From Rubellimicrobium thermophilum DSM 16684 (GTDB lineage: Bacteria > Pseudomonadota > Alphaproteobacteria > Rhodobacterales > Rhodobacteraceae), in contig NZ_KE557320.1 of NCBI RefSeq assembly GCF_000442315.1, positions 955,606 to 1,019,605 of the forward strand: a stretch of DNA of 64,000 nt. The letters run 5' to 3'. Within the stretch, counting starts at the first letter, position 1. The number at the start of each line of letters is the position of its first letter. Of the stretch, positions 1-10,190 are shown one piece after another. The notes beneath the pieces are model-generated. The model did no database searches, had not been told where the DNA came from, and saw nothing but the letters and a program-made list of their open reading frames with translations. The translations under genes were made by a program, and so were the position numbers.

Positions 1-584
1 AGCTGCTGGCGCGCCCCCCGGTTCTGGTGGCCGTGATCTGCGGCGCGGTGGCCTATGCCCTGATGAATCTTGTCATGACCTCCGCCCCGCTTGCCGTGGT
101 GGGCTGTGGCTTCACGCCGGGCAACGCGGCGGACGTGATCTCGGTCCATGTGCTGGCGATGTTCGTCCCGAGCTTCTTCACCGGACATCTGATCGCCCGT
201 TTCGGCGCCGCGCGGATCGTCATGACGGGACTGGCGATCCTGGCCCTTGCGGGGGTGACGGGAATCGCCGGAGTGAACCTGTCAAACTTCTTCGCCGGAC
301 TTGCGCTTCTGGGACTGGGCTGGAACTTCGGCTTCATCGGCGCCACGGCGATGCTCGCAGAGGCGCACCGGCCCGAGGAGCGGGGCATCGCGCAGGGGAT
401 GAATGATGCCATCGTCATGGGCGCGGTAACGGTCGCATCCCTGGCCTCCGGCGGGCTGATGAACTGTGTGGGCAGCAGCGCGGTCGAAGGCTGGCAGGCG
501 GTCAACATCGCAATGACCCCCTTCCTGGTCCTGGCGGGGGCCGCGCTGATCTGGCTTCGGACGCGAGGCGGCGGACCAGCCTGA
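1..584 (+). CDS. MFS transporter, C-terminal fragment
   Basis: The reading frame is open from base 3 to a TGA at 582-584, so only the last ~194 residues are present and the true start lies before the window. The fragment is made almost entirely of hydrophobic helices, with an MFS-like cytoplasmic loop (GHLIARFGAARIV) followed by two Gly/Ala/Leu-rich helices, an amphipathic stretch (EAHRPEERGIAQGMND) and two more helices, which fits the second half of a 12-helix major facilitator. Substrate cannot be told from this half. It converges with the next gene, with its stop only a few bases from that gene's stop. Confidence 0.75.
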   Translation, partial: LLARPPVLVAVICGAVAYALMNLVMTSAPLAVVGCGFTPGNAADVISVHVLAMFVPSFFTGHLIARFGAARIVMTGLAILALAGVTGIAGVNLSNFFAGLALLGLGWNFGFIGATAMLAEAHRPEERGIAQGMNDAIVMGAVTVASLASGGLMNCVGSSAVEGWQAVNIAMTPFLVLAGAALIWLRTRGGGPA

Positions 585-586
585 GG

Positions 587-1339
587 TCACCACGTCCCGC
601 GCAGGGCCGCCCAGATCAGCCTCAGGCGCCTTTGCCCCTCGGGCATCGCAAGGCGCCCTGCGAACACGGCCTCGGGGTCGGCCAGGGCGGCGCGCAGGAT
701 CGGGGCGGCCAAGGTCGCCGCCCGCAGCGCAGCCGCCGGACCCGGACGAGCAGCCCTCGCCTCGGCCAAGGCGGCAAGGGCGTCCTGCGCGAGGCTGCGG
801 ACGGCGTCGGCCCTGTCATCCGCAAGGCCCCGTCCCCGCGTTCGCAGCTCGGGAAGCGCGGAAAGCCAGAGAGCGGCGCCCTGCGCGAATCCGATCTTGA
901 TCGTCGCCTCGCGCCGTGTCCCGCCCAGGGCCTGCGCAGCGGCCCAGAGCAGGTTCCCGGCGGTGCCCTCGAGGTAGGGGCGCAGTTCGGCAAGATGCAT
1001 CGGCCGGGGTTCGGCGTCGCGGCGGCGCGCCTCGATCAGGGCATCGAGCGGCGCCGGATCGAGACGCCCGTCGCGAATCAGTGCCGCAAGCGGCCCGGCG
1101 ATCTCGTGCGAGGGGGGCGGAGCGCCCTGCCCTGCCCCTTCGATCACATCGCGCCACCATTGCAGGCGCATCTCCGCCAGAAGCGGCTCGCGTGTCACCC
1201 ATGGCGCACGAGCCACCTCCAGATTGAAGGCATAGAGAGGAAAGAGCACCGCGCGCGCCGCAGGCGGGGCGGACATGACGGCACGAAAACGGTCCGGATC
1301 GCCCCGTTCCACCCGTTCGGCGCAGGCGGCAAGGCTCAC
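587..1339 (-). CDS. squalene/phytoene synthase family protein (NDUFAF6-like)
   Basis: A 250-residue all-alpha protein of the squalene/phytoene synthase superfamily. The signatures LYAFNLEVARAP near residue 35 and LRLQWWRDVIEG near residue 60 match the branch that includes the mitochondrial complex I assembly factor NDUFAF6, and the DxxxD metal-binding motifs of true prenyl-condensing enzymes are not evident. I therefore favour an assembly or non-catalytic role over carotenoid synthesis. I chose the GTG at 1339 because it overlaps the stop of the upstream gene in a GTGA, typical of translational coupling; the open frame extending further upstream merely shadows that gene. An NDUFA12-like gene at 37.3 kb shows that this genome has complex I. 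Confidence 0.75.
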   Translation of the reverse strand: MSLAACAERVERGDPDRFRAVMSAPPAARAVLFPLYAFNLEVARAPWVTREPLLAEMRLQWWRDVIEGAGQGAPPPSHEIAGPLAALIRDGRLDPAPLDALIEARRRDAEPRPMHLAELRPYLEGTAGNLLWAAAQALGGTRREATIKIGFAQGAALWLSALPELRTRGRGLADDRADAVRSLAQDALAALAEARAARPGPAAALRAATLAAPILRAALADPEAVFAGRLAMPEGQRRLRLIWAALRGTW

Positions 1340-1677
1340 CTGCGTTCGCGCCGCCGCGCGACGGCCTGGGCCGAGGCCATCGCTTCCCAGACATCGAAAT
1401 AGGCGTCGTGCCGGTCGCTGTCCTTCACCGAGGACTTGAAGTTGTTGTAATCGATCCCCTCGACCGCCCGCGCCAGCGCGGCCGCCACCTCCTCTTGCGG
1501 CAGCAAGGTGCGGAAACGGTAGTCGCGGGACGGGGTCTCGGTCACCGTGGCGTGGGGGAAGATGCGTTCGATGTCCCCGGGCAGACGGCCGCGGACAAGG
1601 AGATGGCCGGGCGGGGCCGCATCCCTTGCCGTGGGCCGGATGATCGACAGGAATGCGTTGTTCAGGAAAACCCACAT
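1336..1677 (-). CDS. conserved hypothetical protein, 113 aa
   Basis: A small soluble protein without signal peptide or membrane helix. It begins MWVFLNNAFLSII and carries a conserved-looking core with an EEVAAALARAVEGIDYNNFKS stretch and a final DAYFDVWEAM. The pattern recalls alphaproteobacterial proteins of unknown function found beside the squalene synthase-like gene. It starts 15 bases after the citramalate synthase stop and its own stop overlaps the next start by four bases, so cimA, this gene and the NDUFAF6-like gene probably form one transcript. I do not recognise a function. Confidence 0.7.
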   Translation of the reverse strand: MWVFLNNAFLSIIRPTARDAAPPGHLLVRGRLPGDIERIFPHATVTETPSRDYRFRTLLPQEEVAAALARAVEGIDYNNFKSSVKDSDRHDAYFDVWEAMASAQAVARRRERR

Positions 1678-1692
1678 GGCTTCTTGTCCTTT

Positions 1693-3327
1693 TCAGCCGG
1701 GAACAGGAACAGCGTCGCGGCAGAGCTTCCAGGTGATGGCGTCAACCAGAGCCTCGAAGCTTGCATCGATGATGTTGCCCGAAACGCCAACTGTCGTCCA
1801 TTCCCGTCCCTGCCCGTCCTCGCTGTCGATGACGACGCGGGTGACGGCCTCGGTTCCCGTGCCGACGATGCGCACGGCAAAATCGGTCAGGCGCATGTCG
1901 TCGATATGCGCCTGAAGCGGGCCGAGATCGGCGCGTAGCGCCTGGGAGAGGGCGTGGACAGGGCCGGGATCGCCTTCCTCGGGGCGGTGGACATTCTCGT
2001 GAAAGCTCGTGATGCGACGATCGCCGATCTGGACGGTCACGACCGCTTCGGAGACGGTCACGATCTGGCCCCGGGCATTGCGCCGCCGCTCCGACAGGAC
2101 GCGGTAGCGTTCCACTTCGAACCAGCTCGGCAGCAGGCCGAGCAGACGGCGGGCGAGCAGCTCGAAACTCGCCTGGGCGGTGTCATAGGCATAGCCGCGC
2201 CCTTCGCGTTCCTTGACCTCCTCGAGGATGCGGGCAAGGCGCGGATCGCCGGGTTCCACGACGATCCCGGCCTCGGCAAGGCGGGAGCGCAGGTTGGACT
2301 GGCCGGCCTGCATCGACATCGGCACGATGCGGACATTGCCCACCGCGGCCGGATCGATGTGTTCGTAGGTCGTGGGATCCTTGGCGATGGCACTGGCATG
2401 CAGCCCCGCCTTGTGGGCGAAGGCGGCGGCACCGACATAGGGCGCCTGACGGGCGGGCACGCGGTTCAGGATCTCGTCCAGCGTGCGCGAGGCCCGCAGC
2501 AGACCGCGCAGGGCCTCCTCGGTCACGCCGGTGACATAGCGGCTGCGATAGGGCTCCTTGAGCAGCAGGGTGGGGATCAGCGTCACCAGATTGGCGTTGC
2601 CGCAGCGTTCCCCGAGGCCGTTCAGCGTGCCCTGGATCTGCCGCACGCCTGCATCCACGGCCGCCAGCGTGTTGGCCACCGCCTGTCCGGTGTCGTCATG
2701 CGCATGAATGCCCAGACGGTCGCCGGGGATGCCGGAGGCGATCACGGCCTCGACCGCGCGGGCGACCTCCTGCGGGAGGGTTCCGCCATTGGTGTCGCAC
2801 AGCACGATCCACCGCGCCCCTTCGGCAAAGGCCGCATGGAGACAGGCGATGGCATAGCCGGGATCCGCCTTCCAGCCGTCGAAGAAATGCTCGGCATCGA
2901 AGATCGCCTCGCGCCCCTTCGCCCGCAGATGGGCAAAGCTCTGGCGAATGTTGTCGAGATTCTCGTCGAGAGGGATGCCCAGCGCCGTCCGCACGTGGAA
3001 TTCGTGGCTCTTGCCGACAAGGGTAACGGCCGGAGTCTCGGCGTTCAGAACAGCGGCCAGCAGGTCATCATTGTCGGCCGAACGGCCCGATCGCTTGGTC
3101 ATGCCGAAGGCGGCCAGCGTCGCGCGGGTGCGGGGAGCCTTCTCGAAGAACTCCGAATCGGTGGGGTTCGCGCCGGGCCATCCGCCTTCGATCATGTCCA
3201 CGCCCAGCGCATCCAGCACCGCCGCGATGCGCAGCTTCTCGGATGTCGTGAACTGGACGCCCTGGGTCTGGGCCCCGTCGCGCAGCGTGGTGTCGTAGAG
3301 ATGGAGGCGTTCCGGCACCGAGGTCAT
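1693..3327 (-). CDS. cimA: (R)-citramalate synthase
   Basis: Condenses pyruvate with acetyl-CoA to (R)-citramalate, the first step of the threonine-independent route to 2-oxobutyrate and isoleucine. The 544-residue protein has the HMGL/DRE-TIM barrel signature DTTLRDGAQTQG near the N-terminus, the metal-binding IHAHDDTG motif around residue 210, and the second helical region (KAGLHASAI) followed by a LeuA-type C-terminal regulatory domain. Length and the GAQTQG variant fit CimA rather than 2-isopropylmalate synthase (LeuA) or homocitrate synthase. I place the start at the ATG at 3327; sixteen extra upstream codons read as unlikely extension. It lies 133 bases downstream of cysS on the same strand. 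Confidence 0.9.
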   Translation of the reverse strand: MTSVPERLHLYDTTLRDGAQTQGVQFTTSEKLRIAAVLDALGVDMIEGGWPGANPTDSEFFEKAPRTRATLAAFGMTKRSGRSADNDDLLAAVLNAETPAVTLVGKSHEFHVRTALGIPLDENLDNIRQSFAHLRAKGREAIFDAEHFFDGWKADPGYAIACLHAAFAEGARWIVLCDTNGGTLPQEVARAVEAVIASGIPGDRLGIHAHDDTGQAVANTLAAVDAGVRQIQGTLNGLGERCGNANLVTLIPTLLLKEPYRSRYVTGVTEEALRGLLRASRTLDEILNRVPARQAPYVGAAAFAHKAGLHASAIAKDPTTYEHIDPAAVGNVRIVPMSMQAGQSNLRSRLAEAGIVVEPGDPRLARILEEVKEREGRGYAYDTAQASFELLARRLLGLLPSWFEVERYRVLSERRRNARGQIVTVSEAVVTVQIGDRRITSFHENVHRPEEGDPGPVHALSQALRADLGPLQAHIDDMRLTDFAVRIVGTGTEAVTRVVIDSEDGQGREWTTVGVSGNIIDASFEALVDAITWKLCRDAVPVPG

Positions 3328-3460
3328 GGGCGCAGTCCTTGCTGATGGCCTGTCCGGCAGGAAAGGGCGGGACACAGGAACCCCATGGGCCCGCTTGTGC
3401 TGTCAAGGCCCCGGGGAAGAGATACAAGCCGGTCCGACCGCCCCCTGCGGCGCGGCGAAG

Positions 3461-4849
3461 TCACGGGGCGATCTCCGCCGCCAGCTCGCGCAGGCGCGCG
3501 GGATCGGTGCCGGGACCGGGATGGAGCGTCACGGCATCGGCCGTCATGCGCACCTCGATCCCTGCTTCGGTCAGGGCCTGCCGGGCCCTGTCGAGCGTCG
3601 AGAAATCGCGCGTCTGGCGGGCCCTGACCCTCTCTTGCGTGAGGGTCTGCGCCAGCCGGGCCAGCAGATCCCCGTCGGCCTTCGGTTCGGCCCAACGCCC
3701 CATCTCCTCGCCCAGAAGGCCGAGAAGGGCCGCCGATCCGCGCAGGGCGGCACCGTCGCCTTCGCCTGCCAGCCGGTGAAGCAGGGCGATGGCGCCGGCC
3801 GTGTTGAGATCGTCGGCCAGCAGATCGACCATCTCCGGATGGGGGGGGCCTTCGGGGGCCTGACGCGCGATCTCGTGCCAGCGGAACAGGATCTCCTGCG
3901 CCTCGCGGGCCTTGGCATCGGTCCAGTCCATGGGCCTGCCGTAATGGGTGGACAGCAGGACGAAGCGGATCACCTCGCCCGGCACGCCCCGATCCAGCAG
4001 ATCCCGCACCGTGAAGAAGTTGCCGAGCGATTTCGACATCTTCCGCCCGTCCACCAGCAGCATCTCGTTGTGCATCCAGAGACGGGCGAAGCCGCCCTCC
4101 GGATGGGCACAGCGGCTCTGGGCGATCTCGTTCTCATGATGCGGGAACTGGAGGTCGAGGCCGCCGCCATGGATGTCGAAGCTGTCGCCCAGAAGCGCGC
4201 GCGACATGGCGGAGCATTCGATGTGCCAGCCAGGACGGCCACGCCCCCAGGGGGACTCCCAGCCGGGCAGCGAAGGATCGGACGGCTTCCAGAGGACGAA
4301 ATCGAGGGGATCCTCCTTGAAGGGGGCGACCTCGACCCGGGCCCCGGCGATCATGTCGTCCACGGAGCGGCCGGACAGGGCGCCATAGTCGCGATACGAG
4401 CGGACACGGAACAGGACATGTCCCGCCGCCTCATAGGCATGACCCCTGTCGATCAGCGTTCCGATCATGGCGATCATGGCGCCGATCCATTCGGTCGCCC
4501 GCGGCTCATGCGTGGGCCGCAGCGCCCCGAGGGCATCCATGTCCTCGTGATACCAGCGCAGCGTCTCCTCGGTGATGGCGCGGATGTCGCGGCCCGATTC
4601 CGCCGCGCGGGCGTTGATCTTGTCGTCCACGTCCGTGACGTTGCGGACATAGGTCACGTGATCCGCCCCATAGACATGGCGGAGCAGGCGGAAAAGCACG
4701 TCGAACACGACGACGGGCCGCGCATTGCCCAGATGGGCGCGGTCATAGACCGTCGGGCCGCAGACATACATGCGGACATTGCCGGGATCGATCGGCTCGA
4801 AGAGCTCCTTGCGGCGGGTCCGGGTGTTGGTCAGGCGGATCGTGGTCAT
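3461..4849 (-). CDS. cysS: cysteine--tRNA ligase
   Basis: Charges tRNA-Cys in the cytoplasm. The 462-residue product is of normal length for CysRS. Visible class I features are [15 protein letters not shown] near residue 28 (zinc cysteine plus the HIGH equivalent HLGN), the zinc-site cysteine and histidines in WHIECSAM and HHENEIAQS, and the KMSKS loop ([10 protein letters not shown]) around residue 270. The start is the ATG at 4849, giving [15 protein letters not shown]; an upstream in-frame ATG would add a low-complexity tail and is unlikely. A run of nine G lies just upstream at 4862-4870. Confidence 0.95.
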   Translation of the reverse strand: MTTIRLTNTRTRRKELFEPIDPGNVRMYVCGPTVYDRAHLGNARPVVVFDVLFRLLRHVYGADHVTYVRNVTDVDDKINARAAESGRDIRAITEETLRWYHEDMDALGALRPTHEPRATEWIGAMIAMIGTLIDRGHAYEAAGHVLFRVRSYRDYGALSGRSVDDMIAGARVEVAPFKEDPLDFVLWKPSDPSLPGWESPWGRGRPGWHIECSAMSRALLGDSFDIHGGGLDLQFPHHENEIAQSRCAHPEGGFARLWMHNEMLLVDGRKMSKSLGNFFTVRDLLDRGVPGEVIRFVLLSTHYGRPMDWTDAKAREAQEILFRWHEIARQAPEGPPHPEMVDLLADDLNTAGAIALLHRLAGEGDGAALRGSAALLGLLGEEMGRWAEPKADGDLLARLAQTLTQERVRARQTRDFSTLDRARQALTEAGIEVRMTADAVTLHPGPGTDPARLRELAAEIAP

Positions 4850-5106
4850 GGCGCCTCGCGCGGGGGGGGGTGGCCCGCGGGCTTGTCTCGATCTCACCGG
4901 AGGAGTGCGACGATACGGCCCGCGTGACGGATGTCAGCAGGGAATGATGATGCCGCCGATGAGGATGGGGCGTCGCGTCATGCGACCGCTCTAGCAGGCC
5001 CAGCGCCGCCCGTCCAGCGGCCAGACACGCCCGGACCGGGCCGGAATGCCGATGCGGAGCCGATGGCGGATTGACTTCGGCCCGCCGCCGGCCCATGCCC
5101 GCCGCC

Positions 5107-6308
5107 ATGCCCCTCTTGTCGCACCGCATCACCCATATCACCGAGGCCGGATCGGACGGCTGGGAGATGTTCTATCGCGCGAAGGCAATGATCGCGCAGG
5201 GAATTCCCGTGGTGGAGCTCACCATCGGGGAACATGACATCAAGACCGATCCGGCCATCCTGGACGCCATGCATGCCGCAGCGCGGGCCGGTCATACGGG
5301 CTATGCCGCCATTCCCGGAATCCCCGCCCTGCGGGCAGCAGTGGCCGAGCGGGCCGAGCGGATGACAGGCGTGCCGACACGGCCCGAAAACGTCCTCATC
5401 ACGCCGGGAGGGCAGGCCGCCCTCTTCGCCGCCCATCAGCTGGTCGGCGATCCAGGGGATCCTGCGCTCTATGTCGATCCCTATTACGCAACCTATCCCG
5501 GCACGATCCGTGCCACGGGGCTGACGCCGGTGGCCGTGCGGGCCCGGGCCGAAGAGGGATTCGAACCCGGCGAGGCCGATCTTGCCGCGGCCGCCGCAGG
5601 CGGGGCGCGGTCGCTGCTGATCAACTCGCCCAACAACCCGACCGGCGTGGTCTATTCGCGCCGCACGCTCGAGGGCGTGGCGCGGGTGGCCGCGCGGCAC
5701 GATCTGTGGGTGATCTCGGACGAGGTCTATGATTCGCAGATCTGGGAAGGGGAATTCCTCTCCCCCCGTGCCATGCCGGGAATGATGGAGAGGACGCTTG
5801 TCGTCGGCTCCATGTCCAAGAGCCATGCCATGACCGGAAGCCGCCTCGGCTGGGTCATCGGGCCGGAGGAGGCGATCCTCGCGCTGTGGGATCTGTCCAC
5901 GGTGTCGAACTATGGCATTCCCGGTTTCATCCAGGATGCCGGGGTGTTCGCCCTCTCGCTCGGGCCCGGCTACGAGGCCCGGATCGCCGAGCCCTTCCGC
6001 CGCCGCCGCGCCATCACCCAGCGCCTGCTGGCCGGGCAGTCGGTGGTGCGGCTCGCCCCCCAGGGGGGCGGATGTATGCGATGCTGGACCTGCGCGCGAC
6101 AGGGCTGAGCGGTATCGCCTTTGCCGAGCGTCTGCTCGAGGCAGAGCATGTCGCCGTCATGCCGGGCGAGAGCTTCGGCCGCGCGGCGGCCGGGCATGTC
6201 CGGGTGGCGATGACCGTTGCCGACGAGGTCTATGAGGATGCGCTGGCGCGGCTCCTTCGCCTTGCCGGACAACTGGCCGAGCAGCGGGCCGCAGCAAAAG
6301 TCGGCTGA
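5107..6308 (+). CDS. class I/II pyridoxal-phosphate aminotransferase (frameshifted in this sequence)
   Basis: A fold-type I aminotransferase of about 400 residues. It shows the substrate and cofactor motifs NSPNNPTG near residue 180, SDEVYDSQIW near 210 and the Schiff-base lysine in GSMSKSHAMTGSRLGW near 240. The donor and acceptor cannot be fixed from sequence alone. The frame breaks in the run of six G at 6063-6068: upstream codons read APQGGG, and the family continues as MYAMLDLRATG in the next frame, through to the TGA at 6306-6308. One missing G restores it. I took the ATG at 5107 (MPLLSHRITHITEAG); ATGs at 5071 and 5095 are possible. It is divergent from cysS. Confidence 0.8.
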
Positions 6309-6340
6309 GCCAGGATTGAGGGGCCCGGATTGAGGGTCAC

Positions 6341-6371
6341 GGACCGGGAGGCGCCCGCAGACGCCCCCCGT
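6341..6371. terminator. possible shared terminator hairpin
   Basis: A GC-rich imperfect inverted repeat (GGGAGGCG paired with CGCCCCCC across a short loop) lies between the convergent aminotransferase and outer-membrane protein genes. There is no clear T tract, so the call is weak. Confidence 0.35.
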
Positions 6372-6403
6372 CCTTGTCCGGAATGTCTCCGCGGTCTGCG
6401 GTT

Positions 6404-7072
6404 TCAGAAGCGGAACGAGGCGCGGATGCCTGCCGTCGTCAGACCGGCATCGACGCCCGAGACGGCAGAGCCGCCGAACTGGTCCACATCGAATTCGTGG
6501 CGGAGAAGCTGGCCGCCCACGGTGAAGCGATCCGTGACGGCATAGTCGAAGCCCGCCCCGGCATACCAGCCGTCATAGGATTCCTCGATACCGGCAGAGG
6601 TGCCGGTGCCGCTCACATCGGCACGGGCCCAGCCGGCGGTGACATAGGGCAGGACGCGCCCCCCGTCATAGCCCACCCGCGCCCCGATACGTGCCACCGA
6701 ATCGAGCGTGCCGGTGACCGGCGTGGTGCCGTCGCCCAGATCAAGATCCGCCCAGTCATAAGCGGCCTCGACCCCCGCGACGATGCGGCCGAAATCCTGG
6801 TTGTAACCGGCATGCAGGCCGTAGAGTGTCCCCGAATAGGTTTCGTCGAAGCCCGATGCGTCTTCGGTCACGCCCACCTTGCCATAGGAGAGCTGCCCCC
6901 CGACATAAGCACCGGTCCAATCGGCAGAAGGGGCAACCGGGGCCACCGGAACCGGCGCCGGGACCGCGGGGGTGACAGCCGGCGGAGAGACGGGTTCGGC
7001 CAAACCGCCGGCAAAGGCGGGCACAGACAGGAGCGAGACGGCAGCAGCAGCCGCCGTGATGCGGATCGTCAT
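6404..7072 (-). CDS. outer-membrane beta-barrel (porin family) protein
   Basis: A 222-residue secreted protein. A classic signal peptide ([21 protein letters not shown]) is followed by a Pro/Ala/Val-rich linker of about 25 residues and then alternating amphipathic strands rich in Gly, Tyr and Asp ([36 protein letters not shown]), ending in a terminal phenylalanine (GIRASFRF) as required for BAM recognition. This is the eight-stranded OmpA-like/outer-membrane protein beta-barrel family. The start at 7072 has an AAGGAA ribosome site seven bases upstream. Ligand unknown; such proteins are often surface antigens or structural proteins. Confidence 0.85.
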   Translation of the reverse strand: MTIRITAAAAAVSLLSVPAFAGGLAEPVSPPAVTPAVPAPVPVAPVAPSADWTGAYVGGQLSYGKVGVTEDASGFDETYSGTLYGLHAGYNQDFGRIVAGVEAAYDWADLDLGDGTTPVTGTLDSVARIGARVGYDGGRVLPYVTAGWARADVSGTGTSAGIEESYDGWYAGAGFDYAVTDRFTVGGQLLRHEFDVDQFGGSAVSGVDAGLTTAGIRASFRF

Positions 7073-7167
7073 GTCGACATTCCTTCTTCTTGCCGGAGGC
7101 AGGGGGCCTGAAGAGCACAACGGGCCACCTGCAACCTCGCCCCAAGCTAGGCAGTCGGGCAGGCGGT

Positions 7168-8303
7168 TCAATCAGTCGCACGAACTCGTGTTCGGGTCCG
7201 CGCCGGAGAGCGGAGCTCCGATGCCGTCCCTGCCGGATGACTGACGATGCCCCCGCCACGGCGGCCTGCACGCCGGTCGTGCCCGGGCAGGAGGTGGGCA
7301 GGCCGCGCAGCACCCGCACCGCCAGGAAGGCGAAGGCCTGGGCCTCGACCATGTCGCCATCCACACCCCAGGTCTCGACGGGTTCGACGGGACAGTCGAG
7401 GGCGGCGGCCAGCATCGCCATGAGGGTCCGGTTGTGGCGCCCCCGCCCCCCACCGAGGAGACGGGAAGGCGCAGCGGGCAGCATCTCCATCCCCCGCATG
7501 ACGGCGGCGGCGGCACAGGCCGTCAGGGTCGCCGCGGCGTCGGCATCGGAGAGGTCGGCCACCGCCCCGGCCAGCCAGGCGAAGGCATCGCGATCAAGCG
7601 ACTTGGGCGGCAGGCGGAAGAAATGCGGATTCGCCATCAGGCGTTCGACCACCGGCATGGCGACCTCTCCCTGCGCGGCCAGCGCGCCGCCGTCGTCCCG
7701 CGGAAGGCCGCGGCGACGCTGCATCAGATCGTCGATGGGCGCGTTGGCGGGACCGGTGTCGAAGGCGAGGAGCGCCCCCGCCTCTTCGGGCCGCCCGGCA
7801 CGGGGATCGAGCCAGGTGAGATTGCCTACCCCCCCCAGATTGAGGACGGCAACCGGCTCTGCCTCGCCTGCCCAGCGCGCCAGCGCCCAGTGATAGAAGG
7901 GGGCAAGCGGCGCCCCCTCGCCCCCCAGACGGACATCGGCGGAGCGGAAGTCCCAGACCACGGGCAGGCCGAGCCGTTCGGCCAGTCGCGCGCCATCGCC
8001 CGCCTGATGGGTGCCCCGTCCCCGCGGCTCATGCGCGAGGGTCTGGCCGTGAAAGCCGACGATCTCGGCCCCCGGGATGGTGGAGAGAAGTTCGGCATGG
8101 GCGTCCTCGACGATCCGGGCCGCGGCTTCGACCGCCTCTCCCGCCCAGTGGCCGAGCGCCGCACGCAGCACGCTGCGTTCGGCGTCCGAATAGGGGCGAT
8201 AGGCGGCGGGACCGAAGCCCTCGATCCGCTCGCCATCGGTGAGGAGAAGGGCCGCATCCACCCCATCGAGCGAGGTGCCCGACATCGCCCCGAGCGCGCG
8301 CAT
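7168..8303 (-). CDS. anmK: anhydro-N-acetylmuramic acid kinase (frameshifted near its end)
   Basis: Phosphorylates and hydrates 1,6-anhydro-MurNAc during cell-wall recycling. The family start [18 protein letters not shown], the [10 protein letters not shown] motif near residue 95, [10 protein letters not shown] and [11 protein letters not shown] near 170-200, and [14 protein letters not shown] near 290 are all present, followed by [17 protein letters not shown] and [11 protein letters not shown]. After that the frame slips at the run of five C at 7250-7254 (plus strand): adding one base gives a natural [10 protein letters not shown] ending and a stop at 7168, for about 378 residues. An alternative ATG at 8312 adds three residues. 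Divergent from tyrS. Confidence 0.85.
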
Positions 8304-8374
8304 CGCGGTCATCTTCCCCTTCCCGGCCTGCATCCCTATGACGATGCCCCGACACCCCCGAAGGGAGCAAGGCC

Positions 8375-9625
8375 ATGACCCGCACGCAGCCCAGGTCCGA
8401 TTTCCTGCAGGTGATGCTGGAGCGGGGCTATTACGCCGACTGCACGAATCTGGAGGGGCTCGATGCGGCCCTCTGCGCAGGCCCGGTGCCGGCCTATATC
8501 GGCTATGACGCAACCGCCGCCTCGCTGCATGTGGGGCATCTGCTCAACATCATGATGCTGCGCTGGCTCCAGAAGACGGGGCACAGGCCGATCACCCTGA
8601 TGGGGGGCGGCACGACCAAGGTCGGCGATCCCTCCTTCCGCTCCGAGGAACGGCCGCTGCTGACGCCAGAGCAGATCGACGCCAACATCGCCGGCATGAA
8701 GGGGGTCTTCGCGCGCTACCTGTCCTATGGCGAAGGGCCGACGGATGCGCTGATGCTCAACAACGCCGAATGGCTCGACGGGCTCAACTATCTCGACTTC
8801 CTGCGCGATGTGGGGCGGCATTTCAGCGTCAACCGGATGCTGTCCTTCGAGAGCGTGAAGACGCGGCTCGATCGCGAGCAGTCCCTCTCCTTCCTCGAGT
8901 TCAACTATATGATCCTGCAGGCCTATGACTTCGTCGAACTGCATCGGCGCCATGGTTGCCTGCTGCAGATGGGCGGCTCCGACCAGTGGGGCAACATCGT
9001 CTCGGGGATCGATCTTGCGCGGCGCGTGGACGGGGTGGAGCTCTACGGTCTGACCTCGCCGCTGCTGACCACCTCGGATGGGCGCAAGATGGGCAAGAGC
9101 GCCTCCGGCGCCGTGTGGCTGTCTGCGGCGATGCTCTCGCCCTATGGATTCTGGCAGTTCTGGCGCAACACCACGGATGCGGATGTGGGGCGCTTCCTCA
9201 AGCTCTATACCGAGCTGCCGGTCGCCGAATGCGAAAGGCTGGGTGCGCTGGGCGGCTCCGAGATCAACGCCGCCAAGATCATCCTGGCCAACGAGGTGAC
9301 GGCGCTGCTTCACGGGCGCGAAGCCGCCCAAGCGGCCGAACGCACCGCGCGCGAGGTGTTCGAGGCCGGCGGCGTGGGCGAAGAGCTGCCCACGATCATC
9401 GTCACCGCGGAACAGGCAGCCGCGGGCATCGCCAATACCGCGCTGTTCGTGCAGGCCGGCCTGGCCGCAAGCGGCAAGGAGGCGCGCCGTCTCCTTGCCG
9501 AAGGCGCGGCACGAATCAACGATATCGTCGTGACCGAACCGCGGCTGATGACGGTCGAGGAACTGCGCGGCGGGCTGAAGCTCTCGGCCGGGCGCAAGCG
9601 GCACGCCCTGGTTCGGCTGGAATGA
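8375..9625 (+). CDS. tyrS: tyrosine--tRNA ligase
   Basis: Charges tRNA-Tyr; its cognate tRNA gene appears at 39.6 kb. The 416-residue protein has the class I HVGH motif ([10 protein letters not shown] near residue 50), the tyrosine pocket ([20 protein letters not shown] near residue 200), the KMSKS variant KMGKS ([11 protein letters not shown] near 237) and a C-terminal S4 RNA-binding domain ([17 protein letters not shown]). Length is normal for the bacterial TyrRS-1 type. The ATG at 8375 follows a GGGAGCAAGG ribosome site. Confidence 0.95.
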   Translation: MTRTQPRSDFLQVMLERGYYADCTNLEGLDAALCAGPVPAYIGYDATAASLHVGHLLNIMMLRWLQKTGHRPITLMGGGTTKVGDPSFRSEERPLLTPEQIDANIAGMKGVFARYLSYGEGPTDALMLNNAEWLDGLNYLDFLRDVGRHFSVNRMLSFESVKTRLDREQSLSFLEFNYMILQAYDFVELHRRHGCLLQMGGSDQWGNIVSGIDLARRVDGVELYGLTSPLLTTSDGRKMGKSASGAVWLSAAMLSPYGFWQFWRNTTDADVGRFLKLYTELPVAECERLGALGGSEINAAKIILANEVTALLHGREAAQAAERTAREVFEAGGVGEELPTIIVTAEQAAAGIANTALFVQAGLAASGKEARRLLAEGAARINDIVVTEPRLMTVEELRGGLKLSAGRKRHALVRLE

Positions 9626-9755
9626 CGGCCGTGGCGGACCGGTTCCCCAGCAACCGGATCCTGCCACAACCCGGCAAGCACAGGCGCCCTGCCGGTCTGG
9701 CATGGCGCGGGCAGACGGGCTAAGCCGCGTGACGACAGCAGGCCGGGAGGCGCCC

Positions 9756-10190
9756 TTGCCCCAGACTCTGATCGAACGCTGCGAAGCCCAGGGAATGCGG
9801 CTGACAGGTCAGCGCCGCATCATCGCCCGCGTCATCGAGGAGGCCGTGGACCACCCCGATGTCGAGGAGCTGCACGCCCGCGCCTCGCGCGTGGATCCGG
9901 GCATCTCGATCGCCACCGTCTATCGCACCGTGAAGCTCTTCGAGGAGGCGGGCCTGCTCGAACGGCACGAGTTCCGGGGCGAGGGTCTGTCCGGACGCGC
10001 CCGCTATGAGGATGCCGACCGCGATCATCACGACCATCTCATCGATGTCGCCACCGGCGAGGTCATCGAATTCGTGGATCCCGAGATCGAAGCGCTGCAA
10101 GAGCGCATCGCGGAACGGCTGGGCTATCGCCTCGTGGGGCACCGGCTGGAGCTTTACGGCGTGAAGGCCGATCGACAGGCCGACCCATGA
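9756..10190 (+). CDS. Fur-family metal-responsive regulator
   Basis: A 144-residue winged-helix repressor: MRLTGQRRIIARVIEE and ISIATVYRTVKLFEEAGLL form the DNA-binding half, and DRDHHDHLIDVATGEVIEF the metal-sensing half. The CxxC pairs of zinc-binding E. coli Fur are absent (the segment reads DHHDHLIDVATG), as in the alphaproteobacterial Fur/Mur branch, so iron or manganese sensing are both possible. I chose the TTG at 9756 because GGGAGG sits five bases before it and the resulting length fits the family; an ATG at 9702 has no such site. The stop overlaps the next start in ATGA, so the exporter gene is probably co-transcribed. Confidence 0.85.
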   Translation: MPQTLIERCEAQGMRLTGQRRIIARVIEEAVDHPDVEELHARASRVDPGISIATVYRTVKLFEEAGLLERHEFRGEGLSGRARYEDADRDHHDHLIDVATGEVIEFVDPEIEALQERIAERLGYRLVGHRLELYGVKADRQADP

